Source of the DNA: Melioribacteraceae bacterium 4301-Me
Lineage (GTDB): Bacteria > Bacteroidota > Ignavibacteria > Ignavibacteriales > Melioribacteraceae
Direction: 5' to 3'
DNA: 64,000 nt
Assembly (NCBI GenBank): GCA_041538185.1
Contig: JBGORM010000010.1
Coordinates: forward strand, 1 to 64,000
This document shows positions 39,789 through 48,093 of this stretch, one piece after another (the stretch's first letter is position 1; each line of letters opens with the position of its first letter). Under the pieces are notes generated by a model. That model ran no database searches. It had not been told where the DNA came from and saw only the letters and a program-made list of their open reading frames with translations. The position numbers and the translations under genes were made by a program.

Positions 39789-40550
39789 TTACACACCAGC
39801 AATTCTTCTTTTATATTCGTTTAATGCATTTGTTAACCTCTCCCTTGCTGTTGGGTCTCCTGGCACATTATGTGAAGGATGAATAAACAATTTAACTCCT
39901 CTTTCGACTAAAATTTCAGCTACTGTAGTAATCGTCATCCATACAGCGGTAATGAACGCAACAGTAGAGACCGGTCCAATTTTATCGATGTGATTTTTCA
40001 ATGGAACAGAAGCATCTTCAAGTGGAGTGCAGGTATCCACCACAATATCAGCTATTTCGAAAATATTCTTGCCTGAAGAGTGACGAGTTGTTCTTTTTTC
40101 AGCTCCGTTAGCAGAGCCAAAAACTATTACTTTCATTCCAATTTTTTTTGCTTCAAGGGCAACGTCAATATTAACATTATTAATACCTGAGTGAGAAAAA
40201 ATCCACATTGTATCACGTTTATCAAAATTATAGCTCTTCATTATTTCAACGCCATAACCTTCAGCTCTTTCCAAAAACAAGAACTGATGGATACCCATTC
40301 CGCCAACTATATTTGTAAAAAAAGTAAGCGGCACTTCAATCATCGGGTGGAAGCCGACGAATCCACCTATACGCGGGTACATTTCTTCGACCGGCAATGT
40401 AGCATGGCCACATCCAAAAGTATGAACCCACCTTCCTACTTCAATGGTATCAGCCATTACTTCTGCTGCTTTTCTTATGTTTTCCATTTGTGTGCGTTCA
40501 ATTTTATCCATTACCGCACGTGCATTTTTAATCCATTCTTTTGCTAACAT
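39789..40550 (-). CDS. SIS-domain (phosphosugar isomerase-type) protein
   Basis: A cytoplasmic protein of 253 residues with a sugar-isomerase (SIS) fold. An N-terminal helix pair (WIKNARAVMDKIERTQMENI) leads into the phosphosugar-binding core (VHTFGCGHATLPVEEMYPR, MWIFSHSGINNVNIDVALEAKK, MKVIVFGSA). It resembles UPF0309-type proteins. It is probably an amino-sugar phosphate enzyme or binding protein, given that the next genes upstream encode an MFS transporter and a ROK sugar kinase. GAGGAGAAATC precedes the ATG. The reaction is not known. Confidence 0.82.
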   Translation of the reverse strand: MLAKEWIKNARAVMDKIERTQMENIRKAAEVMADTIEVGRWVHTFGCGHATLPVEEMYPRIGGFVGFHPMIEVPLTFFTNIVGGMGIHQFLFLERAEGYGVEIMKSYNFDKRDTMWIFSHSGINNVNIDVALEAKKIGMKVIVFGSANGAEKRTTRHSSGKNIFEIADIVVDTCTPLEDASVPLKNHIDKIGPVSTVAFITAVWMTITTVAEILVERGVKLFIHPSHNVPGDPTARERLTNALNEYKRRIAGV

Positions 40551-40567
40551 GATTTCTCCTCAATAAA

Positions 40568-41755
40568 TTATTCTGAATTAGACTTTAATTTTATTTGACC
40601 TGTTAAAGAGTTTGAGATTTTTTTTAGTGTGATCAATAATAATATTGTAATGAAAATAAGACTGAGTAGAACTATTGCTATAAAGTTTTCTATGCCATAA
40701 TTATGAGCAACAATTCCCGTGAGATAATTCAGTATCATATTTCCACAAAGAGCAATTACAAGAACAAGGCTAAATGCAGTACCTGAAATTTCATTGTATA
40801 ATTCTCCAACATAGCTCAGATACACAGGAAAAGCCGCTGCCAAACCAATGCCAAATAATACCAGGCTAACTACTACTAATAAGTACGATGATACTGTATA
40901 CATTAAAATTCCAGCTAAGAATGAAATAACAAGTGAAATATAAAGGACTAACGTAGAAGGTACTTTTTTTAGAAGGTATCCCAGAGCTAAACGTGTAATT
41001 GTCATCCCAAGCACAAAATACGAGAGCGCATATAATGCTTTGTCGGTTTCAACAAACAAATGTTTGCTCAAGTAAGTAGTAGTCCAGTTGTTCATCAATC
41101 CCTCAACTCCACTTTGAAAAAATAAGATTGCTCCTAAAAGCAAAAGCGGTATTTCCTTTAACAAGGCTAATCCATTTTTAACAGGAAAACCTTGAGGATG
41201 TTTTGGAAGCGGAAATTTTACAGCAATAAAAAAGATAAGAGGAATTAAAATGAACACAGCAATAAAGGAAATGACCGTGTCGTAGGAATAAATTCCCGTT
41301 AATAAACCTATGATTGCAGGCATGCCAAGTGCACCGATTCCAAAGAATACACCAAGCAAGCTCAAATTAGCGCTGCGTCCTTGCTCGCTTATATCAGACA
41401 CCAGTGCATTAGTACCACCATTTAGTGCACCTCCGCCCAGACCAATAATAAACACTGCAATCTGCAAAGGATAAAATTCTTCAGCAGAAGCAATAATTTC
41501 CAAACCAGCAAAAACAAGCAGCGAGCAGGAAATTAAAAGAAGCTTGTATCCATATCTATCTACTATCGGACCAAAAACCAGAGAACCACCAAGGACTCCA
41601 AATGGAAGAAGCGTTGCAAGTGTTCCCGCACTTACCTCATCTATAGAAAATTTTGTAATTACAGCAGGCAAAATTGAGCCTAGGGATATCAGCACAATTC
41701 CAAAAAGAAGCATGCCGATACATGCAGCTGCAAAAACAAGTTTTTTGTTATACAT
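40568..41755 (-). CDS. MFS transporter, probable sugar permease
   Basis: A 12-helix inner-membrane transporter of 395 residues from the major facilitator superfamily. The loop between helices 2 and 3, GPIVDRYGYKLLLI, is the MFS signature. Each half has six helices with a central polar stretch (KFPLPKHPQGFPVKNGLALLK). The ROK kinase gene upstream overlaps it by 8 bp, and the SIS-domain gene follows after 17 bp. Uptake of a chitin- or glucosamine-derived sugar is a fair guess from context, but the substrate cannot be read from sequence. Confidence 0.88.
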   Translation of the reverse strand: MYNKKLVFAAACIGMLLFGIVLISLGSILPAVITKFSIDEVSAGTLATLLPFGVLGGSLVFGPIVDRYGYKLLLISCSLLVFAGLEIIASAEEFYPLQIAVFIIGLGGGALNGGTNALVSDISEQGRSANLSLLGVFFGIGALGMPAIIGLLTGIYSYDTVISFIAVFILIPLIFFIAVKFPLPKHPQGFPVKNGLALLKEIPLLLLGAILFFQSGVEGLMNNWTTTYLSKHLFVETDKALYALSYFVLGMTITRLALGYLLKKVPSTLVLYISLVISFLAGILMYTVSSYLLVVVSLVLFGIGLAAAFPVYLSYVGELYNEISGTAFSLVLVIALCGNMILNYLTGIVAHNYGIENFIAIVLLSLIFITILLLITLKKISNSLTGQIKLKSNSE

Positions 41756-42719
41756 TATTTTCCCTTTTTGGTGACAAACTATTCAAAGCAAGAAAGCCGG
41801 CACCGTAAAGACCTGCATCGCCGCTTAAAGAAGAACCGCAAAATTCAACTTGATTTATACTTATAGGCTGTGCCCACTTACGCGCCTCAAAAACTATTTT
41901 ATCAAGCAATTGCAATGCTGGGCCAAACACGCCGCCGCCAAAAATTATTTTTTCCGGATTGAACAAACTAACTAAATTCGCTGCTGTCATTCCCCAATAT
42001 TCAATTGCTTCGTTAATTACCTTAACCGAAATTGGATCATTTGTTTTATAACTTTCGAAGATCTCGCGTGCTGTAATTTCTTCGATTGGTATTTGTCTTA
42101 AAATACCGGAATAATTTTTTTCCTGCAGTAAATATTCCTTTGCTACTTTAGCAATTCCCTCTCCAGAAGCATGATATTCAAAACAACCACAATCGATATA
42201 TTCTTTTCGGAAAGGCTTATCCAAAGCCAGCCAACCAATAGCGCCAGCAATATCATGCGAACCACGTAAAATTTCCCCGTTAACCATTATTCCAGCACCT
42301 ATACCAGTACCTACTGCTATAAAAATTGCATCCTTGCAGCCTTGTGCAGAACCTTTCCATGTCTCACCTAAAATATAACATGCACGATCACTATCTATAC
42401 TTACAACCGTATTTTTATTAAGAAGTGCAGATTTAATCTGATCTAAAAGCGGATAATTCTCCCATCCAGGGATATTCGGCGCCCAAACCCTTCCAGTATG
42501 AGGATAATAAATACCCGGCACACAAATGCCAACAGCTTCAATCTTTTCTACATCATTTTTCACATAAAATTTATTTATTGCTCTTTGAATCAAAAGTCCA
42601 ACTTCATTGCCTTTTTGCCCTTCGAGCTTTAAAGTCTCTTTTTGAATAATTTCGCCCTCAGGATTAAACAGTGCAGCTGAAATTTTTGTACCACCTAAAT
42701 CGACGCCAATAAAAGACAT
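41748..42719 (-). CDS. ROK-family sugar kinase
   Basis: A cytoplasmic kinase of 323 residues. The phosphate-binding motif DLGGTKI (residues 7-13), the catalytic base Asp111 (IDSDRACYILGE), the GVGTGIGAGIMVNG loop and the adenosine motif IFGGGVFGPAL are intact, so it should be active. The classical ROK zinc site is reduced: GAIGW replaces GEIGH, and only CGCFE remains of CxCGxxGCxE. Members of this family phosphorylate glucose, GlcNAc, ManNAc or similar. It overlaps the MFS gene and sits downstream of GH18 and GH9-CE4 enzymes, suggesting it phosphorylates a sugar they release. A paralogue lacking these residues lies at 53622. Confidence 0.9.
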   Translation of the reverse strand: MSFIGVDLGGTKISAALFNPEGEIIQKETLKLEGQKGNEVGLLIQRAINKFYVKNDVEKIEAVGICVPGIYYPHTGRVWAPNIPGWENYPLLDQIKSALLNKNTVVSIDSDRACYILGETWKGSAQGCKDAIFIAVGTGIGAGIMVNGEILRGSHDIAGAIGWLALDKPFRKEYIDCGCFEYHASGEGIAKVAKEYLLQEKNYSGILRQIPIEEITAREIFESYKTNDPISVKVINEAIEYWGMTAANLVSLFNPEKIIFGGGVFGPALQLLDKIVFEARKWAQPISINQVEFCGSSLSGDAGLYGAGFLALNSLSPKRENNV

Positions 42720-42770
42720 ATTAACCTCGAAATAATTTTAAGCTTTTTAAAAATTCGTGAAATTCGTCTC

Positions 42771-44414
42771 TTACTTAATTAGTAAAATCTTTATACTCTT
42801 ATTTAACCTCATCAATCTATTGTTCTGAGGATAAACTATATTTATTCTCACAAAATAAACTCCGCTAGAGTAATTATTTGCATCCCAAATAAACTCATAA
42901 TTTCCGCTTTGCAGTCTTTCATTTACAAGCACATCTCTCTGTTGACCAAGAATATCGTACAGTGCAAGATTTACAACAGCATCTGAAGCAATTGTAAATC
43001 CTATTTTAGTTTGTACATTAAATGGGTTAGGGTAGTTATAGAGTTTAAAATCCTTTGCAGCATAATACTCATTAGCAACGAAAGCAGGAAAGTCTGTTAT
43101 AAAACTCCATGTATCCGACCACGAACTGTTTCCGTTAATATTCGATGAACTGACTCGCCAATAATAAGTTTTATTATTTTCAAAATTATTGAGTTTCGCT
43201 TCAGTAAAATTTATTCCGCTTTCATTTATTACAAACGAATCAAAGTTTTCATTTTCTGAAACTTGAAGATTATAAGAAGTAGTAGAGTCGGTTGCATACC
43301 ATTTAAATATTATATTATCAGAATCAATAACTGCTCCGTTAAAAGGAAAAGAAAGCTGAGGTATTGAAGGCACATTTCTCGGATGATGCAGCATATACTT
43401 TTCAACAATATCAAGCAACGGTGTACTGCCATTAAAATAATCCTGTCCGATTTTCCAGATAATTGTTCCAGCAAGATTATTTTTATAGACGTATTCCGAT
43501 TTTAGTTTTATTGAATTTGTATCATCAAAAGTAATTACTTCTGTTCTGCTTTTGTTCATGAGATATGGGACTTTAGCGGTATTATCCCAAAAGTAATCCC
43601 ACCCTGAAATAAGATTTTGATAAACAGAGGCATAATTTATAGCAGAAGCTCCCGAATGTACTGCAAACAATTCTGAAGCTTTAAAATCGTAACCGTAAAA
43701 CGGAATGCCAATGCAAAGCTTGTTTTTAGGAATTCCTTTTTGGAGATAGTAATTAACACTCGAGCTTGTAGAACTGCTTTGCAAAGGTGAAGGATAAAGA
43801 GGAGAATTATGCCCGGAAGTTTTTTCCCAGGGCCCGTAAAAATCATAGGTCATAATCCCGAACCAATTAACATAATTTATTAATTGTTTAACATCGTAGC
43901 CGTTATTCCAATCAGTTGAAGGTAAAGCAATGCTGAGGAATTCTAATCCTACATTGTTAAGTGCTTCTCTCAATTCTTTTACAAGAGATACAAAATTACT
44001 TCTATCTGATGCTGTGGGATATTCCCAATCAATATCAATCCCGTCGTAATCATTCGTCAAGCAGAAATCAATAATATTTGAAACGAAAGCTGCTCTGGTT
44101 AGTGGATTAGCAACCATTGGTGAGAATCCATCTGAGTTTCCCCATCCCCCTAATGCAACAACAATTTTTATTCCGTGTTGATGTGCAGCCGCTACTAATT
44201 CGGGATACAAAAACCAACTATCCATACTTAGGCTGCCATCGGCATTTGGTTTAACAAAAGCATGTGCGATGTGAGTTAATTTATTATATTCAATTGCAGT
44301 GTAAGGATACACTGAATAGTTTGCATAATAATATCCAACAACAATTTTAGCATTCAAAGGATTGTTATTAAAAAAAGTGAGTATCAGACTAATAACAGTA
44401 AAGTATTTTTTCAT
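42771..44414 (-). CDS. GH18 chitinase-like enzyme with T9SS sorting tail
   Basis: A secreted glycoside hydrolase of 547 residues. The signal peptide ends near residue 22 (NPLNA). The catalytic domain (about 23-345) contains DGIDIDWE (124-131) with the catalytic acid Glu131, plus the family FVKPNADGSL and VVALGGWGNSDGF segments. A fibronectin type III-like domain follows (about 350-445; YYWRVSSSN). The C-terminal tail has YPNPFNVQTKIGFTI and ends in MRLNKSIKILLIK, a type IX secretion sorting domain, so it should be exported through the outer membrane and attached or released. It is 11 bp downstream of the GH9-CE4 gene and 51 bp upstream of the ROK gene. Confidence 0.9.
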   Translation of the reverse strand: MKKYFTVISLILTFFNNNPLNAKIVVGYYYANYSVYPYTAIEYNKLTHIAHAFVKPNADGSLSMDSWFLYPELVAAAHQHGIKIVVALGGWGNSDGFSPMVANPLTRAAFVSNIIDFCLTNDYDGIDIDWEYPTASDRSNFVSLVKELREALNNVGLEFLSIALPSTDWNNGYDVKQLINYVNWFGIMTYDFYGPWEKTSGHNSPLYPSPLQSSSTSSSVNYYLQKGIPKNKLCIGIPFYGYDFKASELFAVHSGASAINYASVYQNLISGWDYFWDNTAKVPYLMNKSRTEVITFDDTNSIKLKSEYVYKNNLAGTIIWKIGQDYFNGSTPLLDIVEKYMLHHPRNVPSIPQLSFPFNGAVIDSDNIIFKWYATDSTTSYNLQVSENENFDSFVINESGINFTEAKLNNFENNKTYYWRVSSSNINGNSSWSDTWSFITDFPAFVANEYYAAKDFKLYNYPNPFNVQTKIGFTIASDAVVNLALYDILGQQRDVLVNERLQSGNYEFIWDANNYSSGVYFVRINIVYPQNNRLMRLNKSIKILLIK

Positions 44415-44425
44415 AAAGGAGAAAT

Positions 44426-46918
44426 TTATTTATTTTTTTCTGCTAACATTTCAACAAGACTTACAAACTTGTAGCCTTTCATTTTTAATTCAGAGATAAG
44501 ATTATTTAGCATATCGTAAAATTTATCTTTTCTTCGCGGGTCAGTCCCAGGATGAATTAGCAAAATGAATCCGTTTAGTCCGCTTGGACTACTTTTTTCA
44601 TAGTTAATAATATTATTGAAAATTTGCTGACTTGTAATATATTTACTCCCAAGCTCAGGGTATGTCCAATCCTGGTTTGACAAAGTTCCCGGTGTAAAAT
44701 TTATTAATGTTAAACCCAATTCGCTGCACCAATGACTAATATCGGCATTATACCATTCATAAGGTGGGAGAAAATAAGGTGCTTGCTCATAAGTAATTCC
44801 AAATTTTGCCATCTCATCAAAGTTCTTTTTCAAATCTTCAAGGAATTCTTTTTTGCTTATTAGTGTAGAATCTCGTTTTTCCCAAGATGCATATAAAATG
44901 TGTTTATCAGAATGTGCTCCAAGATAATTTCCATCGTTTTGTAATTGTCTTATAATTGAAGCAAACTTGGGATTTCTATAGAAATCACCTGTAAAGAAAA
45001 AAGCACCTTTAATATTATGAGCTTTTAAAACGTTGCGAACCTTTTGTAGTCCCTCTGCAAATTCATGTGCGGTAAACACAAGTGTAATTTGTTTTTTAGT
45101 AGAATCACCTCTAATAATACCGCCGTACTTATACTTAAAAAATTTCTGCTTTGTCGGCTTGTTACTTTTCTCTTGTAATGCTGATAAATAATAAGTTAAA
45201 CTTGCGGTGCCATCCATTGTTGGTTCGTTTGTTGAGTAATCACCATAATCGTCATGATAAACCACATAATCCGATTGAAACTCGGCATATTCATCGCCGT
45301 TGTAAATTGTAACGCCGCGCAACCCTTTGAAAATTGTCCCGTAAACTGGGCCATCAACTAATCCTCCATCGATTGGATAGTTGTGGTTATGAGAAAAAGC
45401 TGAATGTGGATCGGAAGGATAATCTCCATTTTTAGGTAGACCAACGATCATACTTGTACCCCAAGGGTTACAACCGAATAGCCAGTCTCGTAAAGAGGCT
45501 TCCATCTCGGCAAAAGTTTTGTCGCCTGTTAAATTTTCATAAAGGTGACATTGAGTAAGAATAGCTACAACTAAATTATTTGAACACCAAATAAATGGAA
45601 CGCCAAACAAGAATGGATTATTTTTTCCTCTTTGATAAACAGCTTGAATTCCTTTTTTAAGATATTTTACAAAGAGTGGTGAATTAGAGTAATTTCCACT
45701 TGCTAAAAAATAATGCCCCAAATTAACAAATGGGTACCATTGGTAGTGACGTGCTGTATCTCTCCCCATCCATGGGGTAACTTCTTCTTGCTTACCAAAT
45801 TCAACAGCATCTTTCAAATACTTTTCGTTCTTACTTAACAAATAAAGTTGAACAGCTGCCAATTCCATATCATCAACCCAGTTATCCTCTTCGTAAAAAT
45901 ATGGTGAGGTGCATGGTGCGGTTTGACAAACTCCAGGATTTGCTTTACCAAAATCGTAAGCATCAAATGCTTTTTTCCTTATTTTCTTAGAAAATTCAGG
46001 GTAATATTTCTCAAGCAAAAGTGAGCCAAGTGCAAATGCTGAAGCATATTTACCTGCAGTAGAAGCAATACCTGTAGTTCTATTTTTGTACTTAAAAACA
46101 CCTTGGGGTTTACCGGTACAGAAGTAAACTGGGCGCTCGCGGTCTTTCCCGTAGTACGCAGAATCTAATGTTGGAAGTTTAAACCCTATGTGGTCGCGGT
46201 CATCTGCAACTTGATTAAACATAAAAGCTGAATCAGGGTTCATTTTGTCGAGCCAATCCAATCCCCATTTTGCTTCATCCAATATATCAGGTATTCCGTT
46301 TGAACCTGAATCACCATTAGCATCATATTTATCATCAAAAGCATTTGGATTTTGTTGATAAGCAAAAAGCATTTGGAAAGTTGCATTTGCAGATGTTGTT
46401 ACATATTTAAGGTAATCTGACGCATCATGCCAGCCGCCAACTACATTAATAAAAGTTGAATCTAAGGTGGGATGGTAAATTATAAAACCATCATGAGTAT
46501 GACATGAATCCTTTAAAAATGGATTATAGCCGCATTGCTGTTGGCGCATATATTTCAAAAGAAAATCTGCTGTGCCGTTGTAAATATCTTTTGATATTGT
46601 AAAAACTGGAGATTTTACGTTACCCGCTGCAATGTAAAATTTCCCTTCTGTTGTTAAATCTGAAAAATTAAGACGAAAGGTAGAAGCAAACGAAGTATAA
46701 GTCCCAAAAGGTTTAATATTTTTACTTACTAAAACTTTATTATTACTTATATCGTAAACAGTGAATGAGTTTAATTCAATTTTCTCTTTGCTGATTAGCA
46801 CAGCAACTTTAATTGAGTTTGGGGTATATCCAAGCTGATTAATTCTTATCCAGCTTTTTTGTGCCAATAAACAATTAGCTGTAAAGAAAGCGATTATAAT
46901 ACTTAAAAATGTTTTCAT
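44426..46918 (-). CDS. GH9 glycoside hydrolase fused to a CE4-type deacetylase domain
   Basis: An 830-residue secreted fusion. The signal peptide (ending LLAQ) is followed by an Ig-like CelD-N domain (about 22-110; IRINQLGYTPNSIKVAV), a GH9 (alpha/alpha)6 domain (about 115-590) with GGWHDASDY supplying the catalytic Asp pair near residue 165 and a late NEPTMDGTASL containing the proton-donor Glu. From about 605 to the end lies a NodB/polysaccharide deacetylase fold. It keeps the metal motif HSDKH and the late LLIHPG, but its first motif is FTAHEFAEG, not TFDDG. GH9 members of this type include glucosaminidases as well as cellulases. With GH18 next door, action on chitin or chitosan oligomers is the favoured reading, but cellulosic substrates are not excluded. 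Confidence 0.85.
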   Translation of the reverse strand: MKTFLSIIIAFFTANCLLAQKSWIRINQLGYTPNSIKVAVLISKEKIELNSFTVYDISNNKVLVSKNIKPFGTYTSFASTFRLNFSDLTTEGKFYIAAGNVKSPVFTISKDIYNGTADFLLKYMRQQQCGYNPFLKDSCHTHDGFIIYHPTLDSTFINVVGGWHDASDYLKYVTTSANATFQMLFAYQQNPNAFDDKYDANGDSGSNGIPDILDEAKWGLDWLDKMNPDSAFMFNQVADDRDHIGFKLPTLDSAYYGKDRERPVYFCTGKPQGVFKYKNRTTGIASTAGKYASAFALGSLLLEKYYPEFSKKIRKKAFDAYDFGKANPGVCQTAPCTSPYFYEEDNWVDDMELAAVQLYLLSKNEKYLKDAVEFGKQEEVTPWMGRDTARHYQWYPFVNLGHYFLASGNYSNSPLFVKYLKKGIQAVYQRGKNNPFLFGVPFIWCSNNLVVAILTQCHLYENLTGDKTFAEMEASLRDWLFGCNPWGTSMIVGLPKNGDYPSDPHSAFSHNHNYPIDGGLVDGPVYGTIFKGLRGVTIYNGDEYAEFQSDYVVYHDDYGDYSTNEPTMDGTASLTYYLSALQEKSNKPTKQKFFKYKYGGIIRGDSTKKQITLVFTAHEFAEGLQKVRNVLKAHNIKGAFFFTGDFYRNPKFASIIRQLQNDGNYLGAHSDKHILYASWEKRDSTLISKKEFLEDLKKNFDEMAKFGITYEQAPYFLPPYEWYNADISHWCSELGLTLINFTPGTLSNQDWTYPELGSKYITSQQIFNNIINYEKSSPSGLNGFILLIHPGTDPRRKDKFYDMLNNLISELKMKGYKFVSLVEMLAEKNK

Positions 46919-47025
46919 ATATTTTTTTTACTGTTAGATAATTAGCCTTAAGTAAAACAAACTGCGAAGAAGCTTGCTTTATAGTTTTTCAAACACGTTT
47001 ATTAATTAAATAAGGACAATAAAAA

Positions 47026-48051
47026 TCAATAACTAATTCCAACAGAGAAATAATGTCTGTCTCCCAATACTCCAAAAGGTTCATAAGCATAATCAATTCT
47101 AAACGGAATTTGAGAAACCATATACTTAAATCCGATACCTGCGGTCCATCCTCTCTCATCATAATTCATCATATATCCTGCTCTAAGGAAAAGAGTATTC
47201 ATAAATTTATACTCGCCACCTATTTTTACTTTTTCCTTGTAATCTCTAGGATGCACTGATTCAAAATTAAGAATAAATGATTGTTCTTCTTGCATATTCA
47301 TAAAGAAATCTAACGGTTGTATACTTAAACCGAAACTAATTGAAAAAGGGAGCGGGAATTCTTCGTTAACATATTTAAGTTCTTTTGAAATATTTTGAAG
47401 CACGGCAGCGAACTTAATTCCTTTATAGTGGAAGTCATAGAATGCACCAACATCGGCAGCGATTGTACTATTTGTATATTCTTGTTGTGTAAGGCTCAAA
47501 TTCGGGTCATTTAAATTATCACCTGCGGTAGCAATCCATGCACTACCTAAATCTTGACTAACAAATTTCAAGTGTACTCCGTAAGAAAATCTATCACTAA
47601 CTTTTTGTGAAAATGCAATTCCAACAGCAATGCCAGTGGGCGAGAAAACACCAGTTTCAATAAAACCCTGCTCGTTTGAAGCTCGGCGAGTTGCATAAAA
47701 ATCTCCGTAATCCATAGCTAAAAAACTTACTCCAATAACACCAATATCAGACAGCTTAAAAGAGACAGCAGCTGCGTTGTAATCAATATCTGCAATACCT
47801 TCAGTATGATTTAATCCAACATCTACTTTTGGTTCAACCAAGCTAAGCAGAGCAGGATTCCAAAATATTCCATTTGAGTTTACAGTAGTAGTAATACCTG
47901 TTGCGCCTTTACCCACAACTTCTGCAGCTATTGGGTTAGAGAGAAATCTAAAACCGACTTGAGCCTTTTTTTCAAACTGCGCATATAACCTCCCTTCTAA
48001 TAACATCAGATTTAGAGTAATAATAATTATACTCTTGAAATAATTGTTCAT
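47026..48051 (-). CDS. PorV/PorQ-family outer-membrane protein
   Basis: A 341-residue outer-membrane barrel of the PorV/PorQ (FadL-like) family that in T9SS shuttles or docks cargo proteins. It has a signal peptide ending GRLYAQ, then the family opening VGFRFLSNPIAAEVVGKGATGI and NGIFWNPALLSLVEP, followed by antiparallel strands and a terminal HYFSVGISY. The start is the ATG at 48051, with AACGGAGGTTTT before it; the frame extends to 48093 without that support. It lies between a T9SS-type secreted protein (42 bp) and the GH9-CE4 gene, so it may serve the cargo encoded alongside. Confidence 0.85.
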   Translation of the reverse strand: MNNYFKSIIIITLNLMLLEGRLYAQFEKKAQVGFRFLSNPIAAEVVGKGATGITTTVNSNGIFWNPALLSLVEPKVDVGLNHTEGIADIDYNAAAVSFKLSDIGVIGVSFLAMDYGDFYATRRASNEQGFIETGVFSPTGIAVGIAFSQKVSDRFSYGVHLKFVSQDLGSAWIATAGDNLNDPNLSLTQQEYTNSTIAADVGAFYDFHYKGIKFAAVLQNISKELKYVNEEFPLPFSISFGLSIQPLDFFMNMQEEQSFILNFESVHPRDYKEKVKIGGEYKFMNTLFLRAGYMMNYDERGWTAGIGFKYMVSQIPFRIDYAYEPFGVLGDRHYFSVGISY

Positions 48052-48093
48052 AAAACCTCCGTTGTGCATATAAAATTTCTTTTCAAGCATCAT

